The notes under the pieces are model-generated. The model made no database searches and was not told where the DNA came from. It was given only the letters and a program-made list of their open reading frames with translations. From Micromonospora pallida (GTDB lineage: Bacteria > Actinomycetota > Actinomycetes > Mycobacteriales > Micromonosporaceae): a stretch of 64,000 nt of DNA. Positions 8,371 through 17,133 of the stretch are shown in pieces. The position numbers were made by a program, and so were the translations under genes. Each line of letters starts with the position of its first letter. The stretch's first letter is position 1. Location: the NCBI RefSeq assembly GCF_900090325.1, contig NZ_FMHW01000002.1:1116001-1180000 (forward strand). The letters run 5' to 3'.

Positions 8371-8599
8371 TGCGTCGAGGATGTGTTCGTGGTGTGCTTC
8401 GACAGTTCGAGGGCAAGACGGACGCCATCGAGCAGGTCTGGGCGCAGGCGGTGCACCGGCAGTGCGTCGTGCACCCCGTGCGGGCCTCACTGCGACACAC
8501 CAACCGCAAGGCAGAAGATCACTCCCGCGTTGCGGGAGATCTACGCCGCCCCGACTGTCACCGCCGCTGAGGCGCGCTGCGAGGCCTTCGCCACCGTCA
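8371..8599 (+). pseudogene. IS256-family (mutator-type) transposase remnant
   Basis: Three pieces in two alternating frames read like the catalytic middle of an IS256 transposase: CVEDVFVVCFD, then DAIEQVWAQAVHRQCVVHPV, then ITPALREIYAAPTVTAAEAR. The frame changes twice and both ends are missing, so it is a decayed fragment and cannot make a working enzyme. The rest of the 8186-8639 stretch shows no further gene. Only this fragment supports the call; no terminal repeats were found. Confidence 0.75.
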
Positions 8600-8639
8600 G
8601 GAGATCCCATCGCTTCGCGTCGGCCAGCCGTGGCGGCCG

Positions 8640-9926
8640 TCAGCCGCCACCGCCCGGTGGGTCGACTGGCTGGCCGGTGATGGCCTGGGTCTCCCGCCGG
8701 AGGATCTCCTGCAACGGAATGTCGTCGTAGTTGCTGAGGACGACGCCGACCCAGCCGGTGTCCGGGTAGATGTTCCAGTTGGCGACGCTGCCGCCGTTGG
8801 CCCCGCCGCGGCCGAACACCCACTGGCGTCCGTTGAGGAGGTGGAGCGGACCCGAGTACGCCTTGTACGACGTGGGCGTGCGGCCGGGGAGCTTGGCCCC
8901 GGTCAGCAATTCGACGAAGGGCCGGTCCAGCACCGTGCCGTCGCGCAGCGCGTGCGCGAACCGGACCAGGTCCGGCGCGGTGGCGAACCCGTCGCCCGAG
9001 GCGTAACCGATGAAGGCGCGGCCCGGATTCCTGCCTGGCATCTGCGGACTCGGGCTGCCCTTGTCCAGGTTGCGGACGGCGTCCACCCGGCTGCCGTCGG
9101 CCTGCCGCATGTACGAGTGCGCGATGTGCTCGTCCGTGAGCCACTGCGGCCTGGTGTAGAACGCCGAACCGGTCATGCCGGAGCAGCCGAAGACGTGCTC
9201 GTGCACGTAGTCCCAGAACGTCATGCCGGTCACGGCCTCCACGATCTGCGCCGCGATCGCCAGGCCGGCGCCGCCGCCGGCAAGGTGGGCCTGGTCGCCC
9301 GAACCGGGGGGAACCACCAGCGTCGCCTGCCGGGTCCACTGCTCGTAGTACGTGTGCACCTCCTCCTTGCTGGTGAAGACGCGTTGCCAGTCCGGCATCG
9401 GGGCGTCCAGCCCCGCGGTGACGGTGAGCAGGTGGTGGATGGTCACCTGCTCGGCGATCTCCGTGGCGAAGCCCGTCAGGTGGGTGCCCACCTTGTCCGA
9501 CAGGCTCACCTTGCCCTGCTGCGCCAACTGCAGGACGGCCACCGCCAGGAACGGCTGGCTCGCCGAGGCGAGGTTGACCGCGACGCCCTCGTGGTTGCGG
9601 ATCCCCTTCTCCTTGTCGGCCATGCCGTAGCTGCGCGACAACACGGTCCGACCCCGGTGTGACAGCAGCACCACGCCGGAGAACTTGTCCTCGGCGGCCA
9701 GCTCTGCCACGTACCGGTCGTAGGCACCGCCGGGCCGGGTCTCCGGCGGGATCCGGTGGTGCCCGGACGGCTCGGGTGCGAAGAGTGCGTCGGAGCCGGT
9801 CGGGGCCGGGGCAGCGTGGCCGGGCTCGGCGTCCACCAGCGGCACGCCGGCCGCCACCAGGCCGGCGGCCGCCAACCCACCCCATCCGACCAGCCGCCGC
9901 CGGTCGATACCACGTACTGAATCCAC
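8640..9926 (-). CDS. secreted serine-hydrolase (beta-lactamase/DD-peptidase fold) homologue without catalytic motifs
   Basis: 428 residues, exported: twin arginines (DRRRLVGWGG), a hydrophobic stretch and an Ala-rich cleavage region. The body follows the class C beta-lactamase/esterase fold (DKFSGVVLLSHRGRTVLSRSYG; IAEQVTIHHLLTVTAGLD; late VGVVLSNYDD). The key motifs are altered. The expected SxxK is S121-ASQ124, with Gln for Lys. The expected YxN region reads HLAGGGAG. The HxG-type motif near the C-terminus reads FGRGGANGG with Arg in the His place. It is therefore probably a pseudoenzyme, perhaps a binding protein. The GTG start lies eight bases after AAAGGA; longer starts would bury the signal peptide. 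Confidence 0.8.
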   Translation of the reverse strand: MDSVRGIDRRRLVGWGGLAAAGLVAAGVPLVDAEPGHAAPAPTGSDALFAPEPSGHHRIPPETRPGGAYDRYVAELAAEDKFSGVVLLSHRGRTVLSRSYGMADKEKGIRNHEGVAVNLASASQPFLAVAVLQLAQQGKVSLSDKVGTHLTGFATEIAEQVTIHHLLTVTAGLDAPMPDWQRVFTSKEEVHTYYEQWTRQATLVVPPGSGDQAHLAGGGAGLAIAAQIVEAVTGMTFWDYVHEHVFGCSGMTGSAFYTRPQWLTDEHIAHSYMRQADGSRVDAVRNLDKGSPSPQMPGRNPGRAFIGYASGDGFATAPDLVRFAHALRDGTVLDRPFVELLTGAKLPGRTPTSYKAYSGPLHLLNGRQWVFGRGGANGGSVANWNIYPDTGWVGVVLSNYDDIPLQEILRRETQAITGQPVDPPGGGG

Positions 9927-10705
9927 GATCACGGTCCTTTCCCGATCGACAAGCGCACTGTGCAGATTTACCGGCGACCGCCTATCGGCAACCGGTCGCC
10001 GAACCACGCCACCCACGTGCGGTGCTGGGGATACTGGGCGGATGCGGTGCTGCTGATCGAGGACTTGGCGCAGTCTTGCGCTGTCAACTACCAGGATCCT
10101 CAGTCCTCAGTGGACGCCGTCGCGCTCGCCGTGCCTGCGGTGCCGATGGCGACGGCGGACCCCGCCGCCACGGCCGCGACCTCGGCGGAAACCGGGGCTC
10201 GCGCGCCTTTGCGCTTTTGTTGGCGTCCCATGACCGCACACCGTACGGAGGCGTCGTGAAGAACCATTGAAGAAGCTGTGGCCGTCGTTTCACAGCACCT
10301 TTGTCGCGGCACCAGCCGCTATGGAATGTTCCAGCGTCACCCGGCTCGGGTCAGGGCCGGGGTGATTGCGTGTTCGGCTCGCGGGTTGCTGAGCTGGGGA
10401 CTCGCGGGATGAGTGGCCCACCCGGAGGCGAAGGAAGCGGGTGAGGCCGTCGAGATGATCATGGAGTTCTCGAGGTGAGCCTGGACGCACTCGCCTCGGC
10501 GCTGCACTCGCTGCGGCCGGATGCCCAGGGCACCCGCGCGCGACGGTACTTGACGAATTTTGGCGTTCTCCGCCTCTCCACGGCGCCGCAGGCCACAAGT
10601 TGCGTTGGTCAGCTCGTCGATGGTGGGTAGGTGTAGGTCGACTGTCCAGGGGTAGTCGCTGGTCGCGTTGTGGCCGACAGGCCAGGTTACGACTGCGAAG
10701 GGTGT
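9927..10705. other. 779-base stretch without a supported gene
   Basis: Holds the upstream region of the hydrolase and then probable debris. On the minus strand between about 10729 and 10500 one frame reads VTWPVGHNATSDYPWTVDLH followed by PTIDELTNATCGLRRRGEAE. This reminds me of the C-terminal part of a DDE transposase, but I cannot confirm it and the frame then degrades. Nothing else convincing was seen. Confidence 0.4.
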
Positions 10706-10924
10706 ATGAGGATGTTGGAGCAACTGCACAAGTCAGGGTTGAGGGCCGAGCACTGCTACATGGCCGGCATGGCGAGCATCGGCGCGGCCTTCGTCGGCTG
10801 GATGTTGTCCAAGCGCCTCGAAAAAGCCGGCATCGACCGCGCAGACCGCTGGGGCATTTTCATCGGCGAATGGGCTCCAACCTTTTTCGCGATGGGTAAC
10901 GGCCTCCGAACCTATGAGAAATAG
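10706..10924 (+). CDS. small hypothetical protein (72 residues) with a hydrophobic segment
   Basis: I do not recognise the family. The peptide begins MRMLEQLHKSGLRAEHCYMA. A mildly hydrophobic stretch GMASIGAAFVGWMLSKRLEK follows near residue 21, then charged residues and FIGEWAPTFFAMGNGLRTYEK at the C-terminus. The amino-acid mix is sensible for a real protein and unlike the Arg/Pro-rich shadow frames around it. GAAGGG lies just before the ATG; a second in-frame ATG two codons on is equally possible. It could be a short membrane-associated protein. It stands alone between two debris regions. Confidence 0.55.
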   Translation: MRMLEQLHKSGLRAEHCYMAGMASIGAAFVGWMLSKRLEKAGIDRADRWGIFIGEWAPTFFAMGNGLRTYEK

Positions 10925-11257
10925 CGCCAGGATGAGCTCTTCGAACGGGACCTGACGGTGCCGGACGGGTCTCCAGAATCCGTGCGTTTCTCATCGTGGG
11001 TTCGGCTGGTCTGGGCGTGATGTAGGACGCGGATGGCCTGAACGATCGTGGTGGCGTGTCGTGGGCAGCAGCGGAGCTTGGCCACCGCGCCCGGCATGCC
11101 GGTCACCAACAGCATGGGTTCGGACAGATTGATGCCCGTGGCGCAGCAGGGCGCCGGGCGCGGCGGGACGAGGTAGTGCGGCGCCCCGTGGGGCGATCCC
11201 CTGCGTGGCGCGGGGGCATCCGTTCCCGGTGTCGCCCGGGACTTCGGCTGCGGCGTG
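10925..11257. other. 333-base stretch without a supported gene
   Basis: Lies between the small plus-strand gene and the 3' end of the frame-disrupted minus-strand gene. A minus-strand frame contains EPMLLVTGMPGAVAKLRCC, which looks protein-like, but its surroundings do not and no start is convincing. I see no terminator or repeat. Confidence 0.4.
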
Positions 11258-12009
11258 CTACTCGTACTCCTGCCCGCATCGGGCCAGCTCTGCGAGGTCG
11301 GACCAGCCGAGGGAGCCGATGGTGTGCTCACCCGGCTCCGGTTCGTTCATCAACGCCACAACGGGGCCAGGAACCGGTTTTCGGAGGCCGTCGTCTTCGC
11401 TCCAGCCGCCGAGTGCTCCGGCCATCCCGCATTCCAGGTAGGACTGCGGGTCAAAGTTGTACCAGCGGACGTCCGTGGCTCGCACACATGCTGCCGTCCG
11501 GGGGTGTCCATGCCGAACCGGGCGTACTCGTCCAGCGGTCCCTGATCGGCGAAGTCGGCCAGGTCCGCGATCTGAGACAGCACGATGGCTTCCCAGTCAG
11601 CGTACGACGTCGGCTCGTCGGTGTAGCGAAACGAGGCGGAACGCCACGACGCCTGCAGCGGTGCCGGCTCGACCATGCCCGCCGCCGCGACCATCGCGGC
11701 GACCGTATCCAGGTCCAGCGAGACCCGATCCGACAGCGGCCGGGCGACCCGCCACCATGCACGCAGGAACACGTCCAAACTGCGCGTGGCGGCGTTCATG
11801 CGTTCGCCTTCCGAGACGAGGCGCCGGTAGAGGTCGCGGTTCGTGCGGCAGACCGGCCCGGGTGGCCCGTCGACCCAGTAGGTCTGCTTGTGCACCACAC
11901 CAGACTCCAGCGCCAGGATCTTCGCCAGCGCCTCGACCCGATCAGCGAAGACGCCCATCCGGACCCGGTTGCCGTTGTCGTCCTGCCGCCAGAGCTCCCA
12001 CACCGTCAC
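11258..12009 (-). pseudogene. frame-disrupted hypothetical gene
   Basis: The 5' part (from GTG at 12009) encodes MTVWELWRQDDNGNRVRMGV and continues with good protein-like sequence to about DEYARFGMDTPG near 11500. The natural ending (RATDVRWYNFDPQSYLECGM, then GWSDLAELARCGQEYE) is in another frame and ends at 11258. One frameshift near 11490-11470 joins them. The unshifted frame runs on to 11350 as low-quality Arg/Thr-rich sequence. Either the gene is recently inactivated or the base calls are wrong there. The GTG overlaps the TGA of the upstream 74-residue gene (GTGA), so both are one unit. I do not know the family. Confidence 0.65.
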
Positions 12010-12230
12010 GGCAGCCACCGTAGTTGTGGCCTCTCTCCGGCGGGCAGCCACATCCGTTCTCGCCGTGAACCGGCCGTACGCCGCTCAGCTACACCACTCA
12101 CCAACGGGCGGACGGGGTAATCCGGTCGCGCCCGGGAATCCGGTGTGGTTTCCTGGCGCGAGTCCGGGGATGCGCCCTTGATCTGCTCGCGCAGCAGGTC
12201 AACAGGGTTCACACTCTCTGATGCGGCCAT
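12006..12230 (-). CDS. small hypothetical protein (74 residues), coupled to the next gene
   Basis: Unrecognised. The sequence begins MAASESVNPVDLLREQIKGA, a plausible short amphipathic helix, then becomes polar and Arg/Pro-rich. The ATG is preceded by AAGGAGAAGAGAACGCG, a clear ribosome binding site at slightly long spacing. The stop overlaps the GTG of the following gene by four bases, an arrangement that supports both as real genes. A promoter-like pair lies about 60 bases upstream. No motif suggests a function. Confidence 0.6.
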   Translation of the reverse strand: MAASESVNPVDLLREQIKGASPDSRQETTPDSRARPDYPVRPLVSGVAERRTAGSRRERMWLPAGERPQLRWLP

Positions 12231-12291
12231 CGCGTTCTCTTCTCCTTCTCTGACTTGGTCGTCTCGAAGGATCGACGCGATGGCCGTCTCT

Positions 12292-12320
12292 TAACTATGC
12301 AACACGCCCAACACGGGCAA
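12292..12320 (-). promoter_or_regulatory. probable promoter of the 74-residue gene and its partner
   Basis: On the minus strand TTGCCC (12320-12315) and TAGTTA (12297-12292) are 17 bases apart, about 60 bases before the ATG at 12230. A fair match to a housekeeping promoter in an otherwise GC-rich region. Confidence 0.45.
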
Positions 12321-12459
12321 GTCGTACACCACTCCCGTGGACGCAACCCGCGCAAAAGCGCGCCCCCTCCGACCTGACGCCCCTGATCCGGAGCGGCCCA
12401 CGGAGTGCGGGGCGTGACGTCATCGTGTGGGCCCTGCTGTCCGGTGTCCCACCGTGCGC

Positions 12460-13110
12460 TCAGCGGTTCTGTGCGGGTGCGGCAATGCCCTCCTCGATCG
12501 CCAGCCGGGTCAGCTCCGGTCGCCGACGACGCCCTGTCTTCTCCCGGATCCGGTCGAGGTGGGATCGGACAGTACGGACGCTGATCGACAACGCCTCCGC
12601 GATGTCCTGGTCCCGCTCGCCGGCTGCCAGCAGTGACAGCACCTGACGTTCCCGGTCCGACAACGGCACCCGGTGCAGCGGCTGTCGCCCCCGGGACGAG
12701 TCCAGCAGGATCGAGGCCAGGGTCGGCGACACGTACGTGTTGCCGGCGGCGATCTCCCGTACCGCCCGGAGTATCTCGTCGGCGTCGGCGTCCTTGGTCA
12801 GGTAGCCACGCGCCCCGGCGGCGATCGCCCCGAGTACGTCGGCCTGATCGCCGTGCGCGGACACCACCAGCACCCGGTGGCCCATCTCGGTGACCGCGAC
12901 CACCGCCGCCGCGTCGCGTACCCCCGGCAGCCGTAGATCGAGGATCACCACCCCACCGCCGGGCTGCCGGTACGCCGCGAACTCCTCCACCGATTTGGCG
13001 GTCACCCTGACCTGGACATCCGGTGCGTCTGCGAGCGCCCGGACCAGCGCGGCCCGATAGAGGGGGTGGTCCTCCACGACCGACACCTCGATCGTCGGCA
13101 CGCCGGTCAC
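12460..13110 (-). CDS. NarL/LuxR-type response regulator, coupled to eccB
   Basis: DNA-binding response regulator of 216 residues. Receiver domain: acidic pocket at Glu13/Asp14, phosphorylation site Asp58 (ILDLRLPG) and conserved Lys in GYLTKD. GerE-type helix-turn-helix: LSDRERQVLSLLAAGERDQD through VRTVRSHLDRIREK. All key residues are present. The GTG start overlaps the eccB stop (GTGA) and follows GGGGGAG by five bases, so it is translated with eccB. No kinase gene is adjacent. A matching HisKA_3-type kinase lies at the other end of the ESX locus (31523-32818). It probably controls ESX expression; that is inference from position. Confidence 0.92.
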   Translation of the reverse strand: MTGVPTIEVSVVEDHPLYRAALVRALADAPDVQVRVTAKSVEEFAAYRQPGGGVVILDLRLPGVRDAAAVVAVTEMGHRVLVVSAHGDQADVLGAIAAGARGYLTKDADADEILRAVREIAAGNTYVSPTLASILLDSSRGRQPLHRVPLSDRERQVLSLLAAGERDQDIAEALSISVRTVRSHLDRIREKTGRRRRPELTRLAIEEGIAAPAQNR

Positions 13111-14549
13111 CGGGGCTCCCCCGCGCCGGTGACCGGGGCGGTGACAGCCTGCGTGGCCGGCCGGCCGGCGGCGGCCGGGTCCAGCACCGGGCCGACCGGG
13201 AACAGGGCCAGCACGGTCGGTGGCACCGGCGTGGGCCGAACCGTCCCGTATCCGAGCGCCTTCAGCGCGTCGCCGTCCGGTACCGGATACCGGACGCCCT
13301 GGTCGGTGAGGAGGAAGACGGTGCCCAGGGCGGCCTGCGGTGTGGATCGCTCCCGGACCACCGCGGCCCGGCCGGCCGGCACGAACACCGCGTCGGCTCG
13401 CGTGCCACCACCGGCTGCCAACGGCTTCGCCCCGGCCGGCACCCCGGTGCCGGCGCCCAGCCTGACCACCGCCCGATCGTCGTCGACCGTGGCGCACACC
13501 GCGGCTCCTTCCCCGGGCACCTCGGCCGGCGGGGCGAGTCGGGCCGGATAGTCGGCGGCCTTCCCGGCCACCGGCCGTGACTGCGCCACGTCGGCCGGCG
13601 TCACCGGAATCTCGCGCGCCGCGCCCTCCGCGTGGGCAGCCCGGTTGGCCGGGTTGCCGAGCACCAGCGCCGCCTCGGTCTGTCCGATCGGCAGCAGCCC
13701 GTCGGCGTAGACCAGGTAGTAGCGGGGCTCGGTACCGACGGTCGTGGCGGCGAGCACCTGGCCGACCCGAGTGCTCCGGTCACCGACCCGAGGCCCGGCA
13801 GAGCCCACCCCGGCCACAGTGACCAGTCGCAGGTCGGGGCCGGCGACCACCGCGTTCAGCCAGGCCGCGCTGACCGGCAGCGGGCGTACCGCGTCGTAGC
13901 CGAGGGCAACCGCGGTGGCCTGGTCGGTGATCCGGTGCCGACGCCCGGCCACCACCGCGTGCTCGGTGCCGTCCGGACCGGCGACCAGCAACGCGGTTGC
14001 CGGATCGACCTCGCCGCCTACCGGCGGAACCCCGGCCAGCGCCGTGGTGACCGGCGCGGTGCCTGCCGGCCGACCGTCGGCCGACCGCGCACAGACGGTG
14101 AAGGGTCCGGTCAGAAGCCGATCCCGGCCCGGCAACGACGGCGGCGCGCCGGGAATCCCGAGCGGGACGCCGCGCGGTGCCCGCGCCAGCGACTTGTTCG
14201 ACACCCGGCTGGTGGCGGTGCCGTCACCGCCCGCCAGCAGCCGCGCGGAGGCATAGTTGAGCATCGGGTGCAGCAACCCGTCGGCGCCCATCACGTACGC
14301 CGCTCCGGTGTCCTTGTCGAGCACCACCTGACCGGGCTTGCGCCAGTCGGTGTTCGCGCCGGGCCGCAGGAAGCCGTACACGCCGAAGCCGGCGGTGACC
14401 AGCAGGGCGACGGCCGCGCCCAGCGCACACCCGATGACCAGGCGGCGGCTCGGCGACACCGGGTGATTGGCGTCACCGACCTGCAACGCCGAGACGAGCC
14501 GGCGGCGGAGAAACTGGTACGCCTGCACTTGGTCGCGCTGTGTCCACAT
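13107..14549 (-). CDS. eccB: type VII secretion protein EccB
   Basis: Core component of the ESX membrane complex, 480 residues. The N-terminus MWTQRDQVQAYQFLRRRLVS is characteristic of EccB. One transmembrane helix (residues ~38-62) is followed by DWRKPGQVVLDKDTGAAYVM and a large extracytoplasmic domain of repeated beta modules. EccB sits with EccC, EccD and EccE in the inner complex and lies mostly outside the membrane. The ATG is preceded by a GGCGGGGAC stretch. It is divergent from eccE across 98 bases and overlaps the response regulator by four bases at its end. The C-terminus is rich in Pro/Ala/Thr. Confidence 0.93.
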   Translation of the reverse strand: MWTQRDQVQAYQFLRRRLVSALQVGDANHPVSPSRRLVIGCALGAAVALLVTAGFGVYGFLRPGANTDWRKPGQVVLDKDTGAAYVMGADGLLHPMLNYASARLLAGGDGTATSRVSNKSLARAPRGVPLGIPGAPPSLPGRDRLLTGPFTVCARSADGRPAGTAPVTTALAGVPPVGGEVDPATALLVAGPDGTEHAVVAGRRHRITDQATAVALGYDAVRPLPVSAAWLNAVVAGPDLRLVTVAGVGSAGPRVGDRSTRVGQVLAATTVGTEPRYYLVYADGLLPIGQTEAALVLGNPANRAAHAEGAAREIPVTPADVAQSRPVAGKAADYPARLAPPAEVPGEGAAVCATVDDDRAVVRLGAGTGVPAGAKPLAAGGGTRADAVFVPAGRAAVVRERSTPQAALGTVFLLTDQGVRYPVPDGDALKALGYGTVRPTPVPPTVLALFPVGPVLDPAAAGRPATQAVTAPVTGAGEPR

Positions 14550-14647
14550 CAGTTTGTCCCCGCCATGGTGCGTTGCCCGCCTGGTGCACTAGAACTACGG
14601 ATACAAGGTACGGATCGCCGACGAGATCGAGCCCAGGGAGCCGAGTC

Positions 14648-15754
14648 ATGCCGCCAACCGCACCGGCCACCGCACCGCCCCGCGATTCCGCACGGCAGCG
14701 GGCTGCGTCGCCGTTGCCCGTGCCGCCGGCGGGACCGCGCACACTGCGCGGGCTCGGCGTCGGCCGGCTGATGCTCTGGCAGACCGCGGTGCTGAGTGCG
14801 GTCGCGGCCGGCGGACCGTCCGGTGTGGTCGGCGGCACGCTCACCGGGGTAGCGGCGGGCGTGGTGCTCGCCACCGGGGTGCGCTGGCGTGGCCGGTGGC
14901 TGTCCGACTGGGTGGTGGTCCGGCACCGCTTCCGGCGCCGCGCCGGGCGTGCCCTGCCGGCCCTGCCCGGCCTGCGGACCCGGACCGAAGCGGACCGGGC
15001 GGGTAACCGGATCGGGCTGGCCGGTGACGGCCGTTCGTGGAGCGCGCTGCTGCGCGTCGAATCCGACGGTGACCTCGACGATCTGCTGCGCCGGCTGCTG
15101 TCCCGCTACGACGACCCCGATCTGCCGCTGGCCGGCGCGCAGCTGGTCGACTGGACCTCGCCCGGCACCGGCAACGCGGAGCGCTGGGTCGCCATCCGGT
15201 TCGACCCCGAGATGGCCAGCCGGGCGGTGCGGGCCCGCGGCGGCGGCGGGATCGGTGCGGTACGCGCCGCGGGCACCGCCGCGCTGCGGCTCGCCGACGA
15301 GCTGCGCGCCGGCGGGCATCAGGTCACCACGCTCGACGGCGGTCAGCTGCGCGACGCGGGGGCCGCCGTACTCGGTATCGATCCACGGCGTGCGGACGAT
15401 CCGGGCACCGAGACCTGGCACTATTGGTCGCTGGGCATGCTGCACCAGGTCTGCTTCCGGCCACGCCGAGCCCCCCGGAGCCTGAGCGACGTGGCCACGC
15501 TGCTTCGCCGGCACGCCGGCACACCGGCGCTGGTCAGTGCCGTGTCGGTACGGTGGGACCGGCAACGCGGCGGCGGTACCCGCAGCACGGCGCTGATCCG
15601 GCTCGGGGTTCCCGCCGGGCCGTCCCGGGAGGCGGTCGCCGAGGCGGTCGGAAAGGCCACCGCCGGGTTGGACCGGGACCTGGTCCCACTGGACGGGGCA
15701 CATGCCGAGGCGGCCTGGGCCACGCTGCCGCTGGCTGGCCTGCCAGTGGGTTAG
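14648..15754 (+). CDS. eccE: type VII secretion protein EccE
   Basis: Peripheral subunit of the ESX membrane complex, 368 residues. A Pro-rich N-terminus is followed by two close hydrophobic helices (residues ~38-80) and a long soluble domain, the usual EccE layout. The sequence VRWRGRWLSDWVVVRHRFRR after the helices also fits. The start is supported by AGGGAGCC six bases upstream. It is the only gene of the 12.5-21.8 kb ESX half on the plus strand. It is divergent from eccB, and its last four bases overlap the end of eccD tail to tail. Confidence 0.88.
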   Translation: MPPTAPATAPPRDSARQRAASPLPVPPAGPRTLRGLGVGRLMLWQTAVLSAVAAGGPSGVVGGTLTGVAAGVVLATGVRWRGRWLSDWVVVRHRFRRRAGRALPALPGLRTRTEADRAGNRIGLAGDGRSWSALLRVESDGDLDDLLRRLLSRYDDPDLPLAGAQLVDWTSPGTGNAERWVAIRFDPEMASRAVRARGGGGIGAVRAAGTAALRLADELRAGGHQVTTLDGGQLRDAGAAVLGIDPRRADDPGTETWHYWSLGMLHQVCFRPRRAPRSLSDVATLLRRHAGTPALVSAVSVRWDRQRGGGTRSTALIRLGVPAGPSREAVAEAVGKATAGLDRDLVPLDGAHAEAAWATLPLAGLPVG

Positions 15755-17133
15755 CCGCCCCATGCGCGTGCCGCGCCGTAGATGTCGAGCACCGCGCCCG
15801 CCACCGGCACCAGACTGACCAGCGCCAGAAACTCGACCACGTCGAGCAGCCGGCCCCAGTACGGAGATGGTGTCTTGGCGGCGGCCCGGACCGCGTACGT
15901 CCCGCAGACCACTCCGGTCACCAGGAGCAGCCCGGCGAGGAGCAGCCGCGTTCCGGGTCCGCCGGCCAGGCTCACCCGAGCCGTCATGCCGAGCACCGAC
16001 GCGGTACCGGCCAGCAACAGGGCGGCCCGCTGGCCGACGCCGGCGTAGGCGCGGGCGCGGAGCAACAGCCCCACGCCGGCCAGACCAGCCAGGGCCCACG
16101 CCCAGCGACCACCGCTCCACAGCAGGATCCCGGCGCAGCCGGCCACGATGACTGCCAGGCCGGAGAGCAGACCGGTCAGGATTCGCTCAGCGGCCTCGGT
16201 GTCCGCGACCACCTCCGGCCCGAGCGTGGGCCGCTCGTCCCCGCGGAACGCCTCTATGTCGGTTGGTACGCCGGGCAGCGGCAGCCGGCCGAGCCGAAGA
16301 GCGAGCATCGGCAGCGCCGGACCGGCCACCACCACCAGGCAACAGGTGACCGCCGCGACCGAGGCGGGCGAGGAGGCGGTGAGCAGGTTGGCGAGTGCGC
16401 CGAGGCTACCGACCGCGGCAGCCACCGCGGCGGCGACGAACCGCTGCTCCGCCACCACCACGGCGGCCAGCGCCGTGTAGAGGGTGACCGTCGTGCCGGC
16501 CAGAGCCAGTCGACTCGGGGTCAGCTCCATCGCCGCGTCCGGACCACCGATCGCCGCCATTCCACCGATCATCGCGGCCGGTACGCCGCCGGCGGCCACC
16601 GCCGCGCCCAGACCCTGGTCGCCGAACGCCCGTGCCAACGCTCCGCCGGCGAGCAGCAGCGCCAGGGCCAGGGTGCCGGAGAGCAGCGCGACGGTCAACG
16701 CGGCCAGCCCGCTCAGGCCGACCGCGACCGCCACTGCGGTGAAGGCCAGCGCGGCGACCGCACCGCCGACCTTCCGGGACGCCGCCGGCCGCCACACTCC
16801 GGGCCGGTCCGCGGCGGCGCTCGCGATGGCGTCCACCACGTCGTCGAAGATCATCGGGGTGGCCCGGCGGTCGACGGTGCCCAGGTAGAGCACCTCGCCG
16901 TCGCGCACCCCGGCGCCGCTGACGGTGACCGCGCCGTCCAACGGCGGCCCACCGAAGCGACGCAGTTCCCAGCCGATGCCGCCGGCCCGGTCGGCCCGGT
17001 CGGCGTCGGTGGCCAGCAGCCGGACCAGTTGCGGAAGCAGCTCCGCCACCGTGCTCTGGATCGGCAACGACACGTCGAGACGGGCGTGGGGGGCTACCAC
17101 GGTGACCCGTCGAGGGGCGACCGCAGTGGTCAC
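15751..17133 (-). CDS. eccD: type VII secretion protein EccD
   Basis: Multi-span membrane subunit of the ESX complex, 460 residues. Residues ~1-95 are the ubiquitin-like (YukD-type) cytoplasmic domain: RRVTVVAPHARLDVSLPIQS through DGEVLYLGTVDRRATPMIFD. After a linker there are about 11 hydrophobic segments to the C-terminus, as in other EccD proteins, which form the central membrane vestibule. The GTG start overlaps the stop of the YbaB-like gene (GTGA). The gene ends four bases inside convergent eccE. Confidence 0.93.
   Translation of the reverse strand: MTTAVAPRRVTVVAPHARLDVSLPIQSTVAELLPQLVRLLATDADRADRAGGIGWELRRFGGPPLDGAVTVSGAGVRDGEVLYLGTVDRRATPMIFDDVVDAIASAAADRPGVWRPAASRKVGGAVAALAFTAVAVAVGLSGLAALTVALLSGTLALALLLAGGALARAFGDQGLGAAVAAGGVPAAMIGGMAAIGGPDAAMELTPSRLALAGTTVTLYTALAAVVVAEQRFVAAAVAAAVGSLGALANLLTASSPASVAAVTCCLVVVAGPALPMLALRLGRLPLPGVPTDIEAFRGDERPTLGPEVVADTEAAERILTGLLSGLAVIVAGCAGILLWSGGRWAWALAGLAGVGLLLRARAYAGVGQRAALLLAGTASVLGMTARVSLAGGPGTRLLLAGLLLVTGVVCGTYAVRAAAKTPSPYWGRLLDVVEFLALVSLVPVAGAVLDIYGAARAWGG

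Noticed and set aside
10100..10312. A short minus-strand frame resembling a precursor peptide (Ala/Thr/Ser-rich end)
   Set aside because: No ribosome site with proper spacing and no modification enzyme nearby.
10337..10729. A 130-codon minus-strand frame with a transposase-like stretch
   Set aside because: Only about 40 residues look protein-like and I could not tie them firmly to a family; kept as a note in the gap entry and not called a gene.
10912..11331. A 139-codon minus-strand frame containing EPMLLVTGMPGAVAKL
   Set aside because: No convincing start, overlaps the end of the frame-disrupted gene, and both ends look like shadow sequence.
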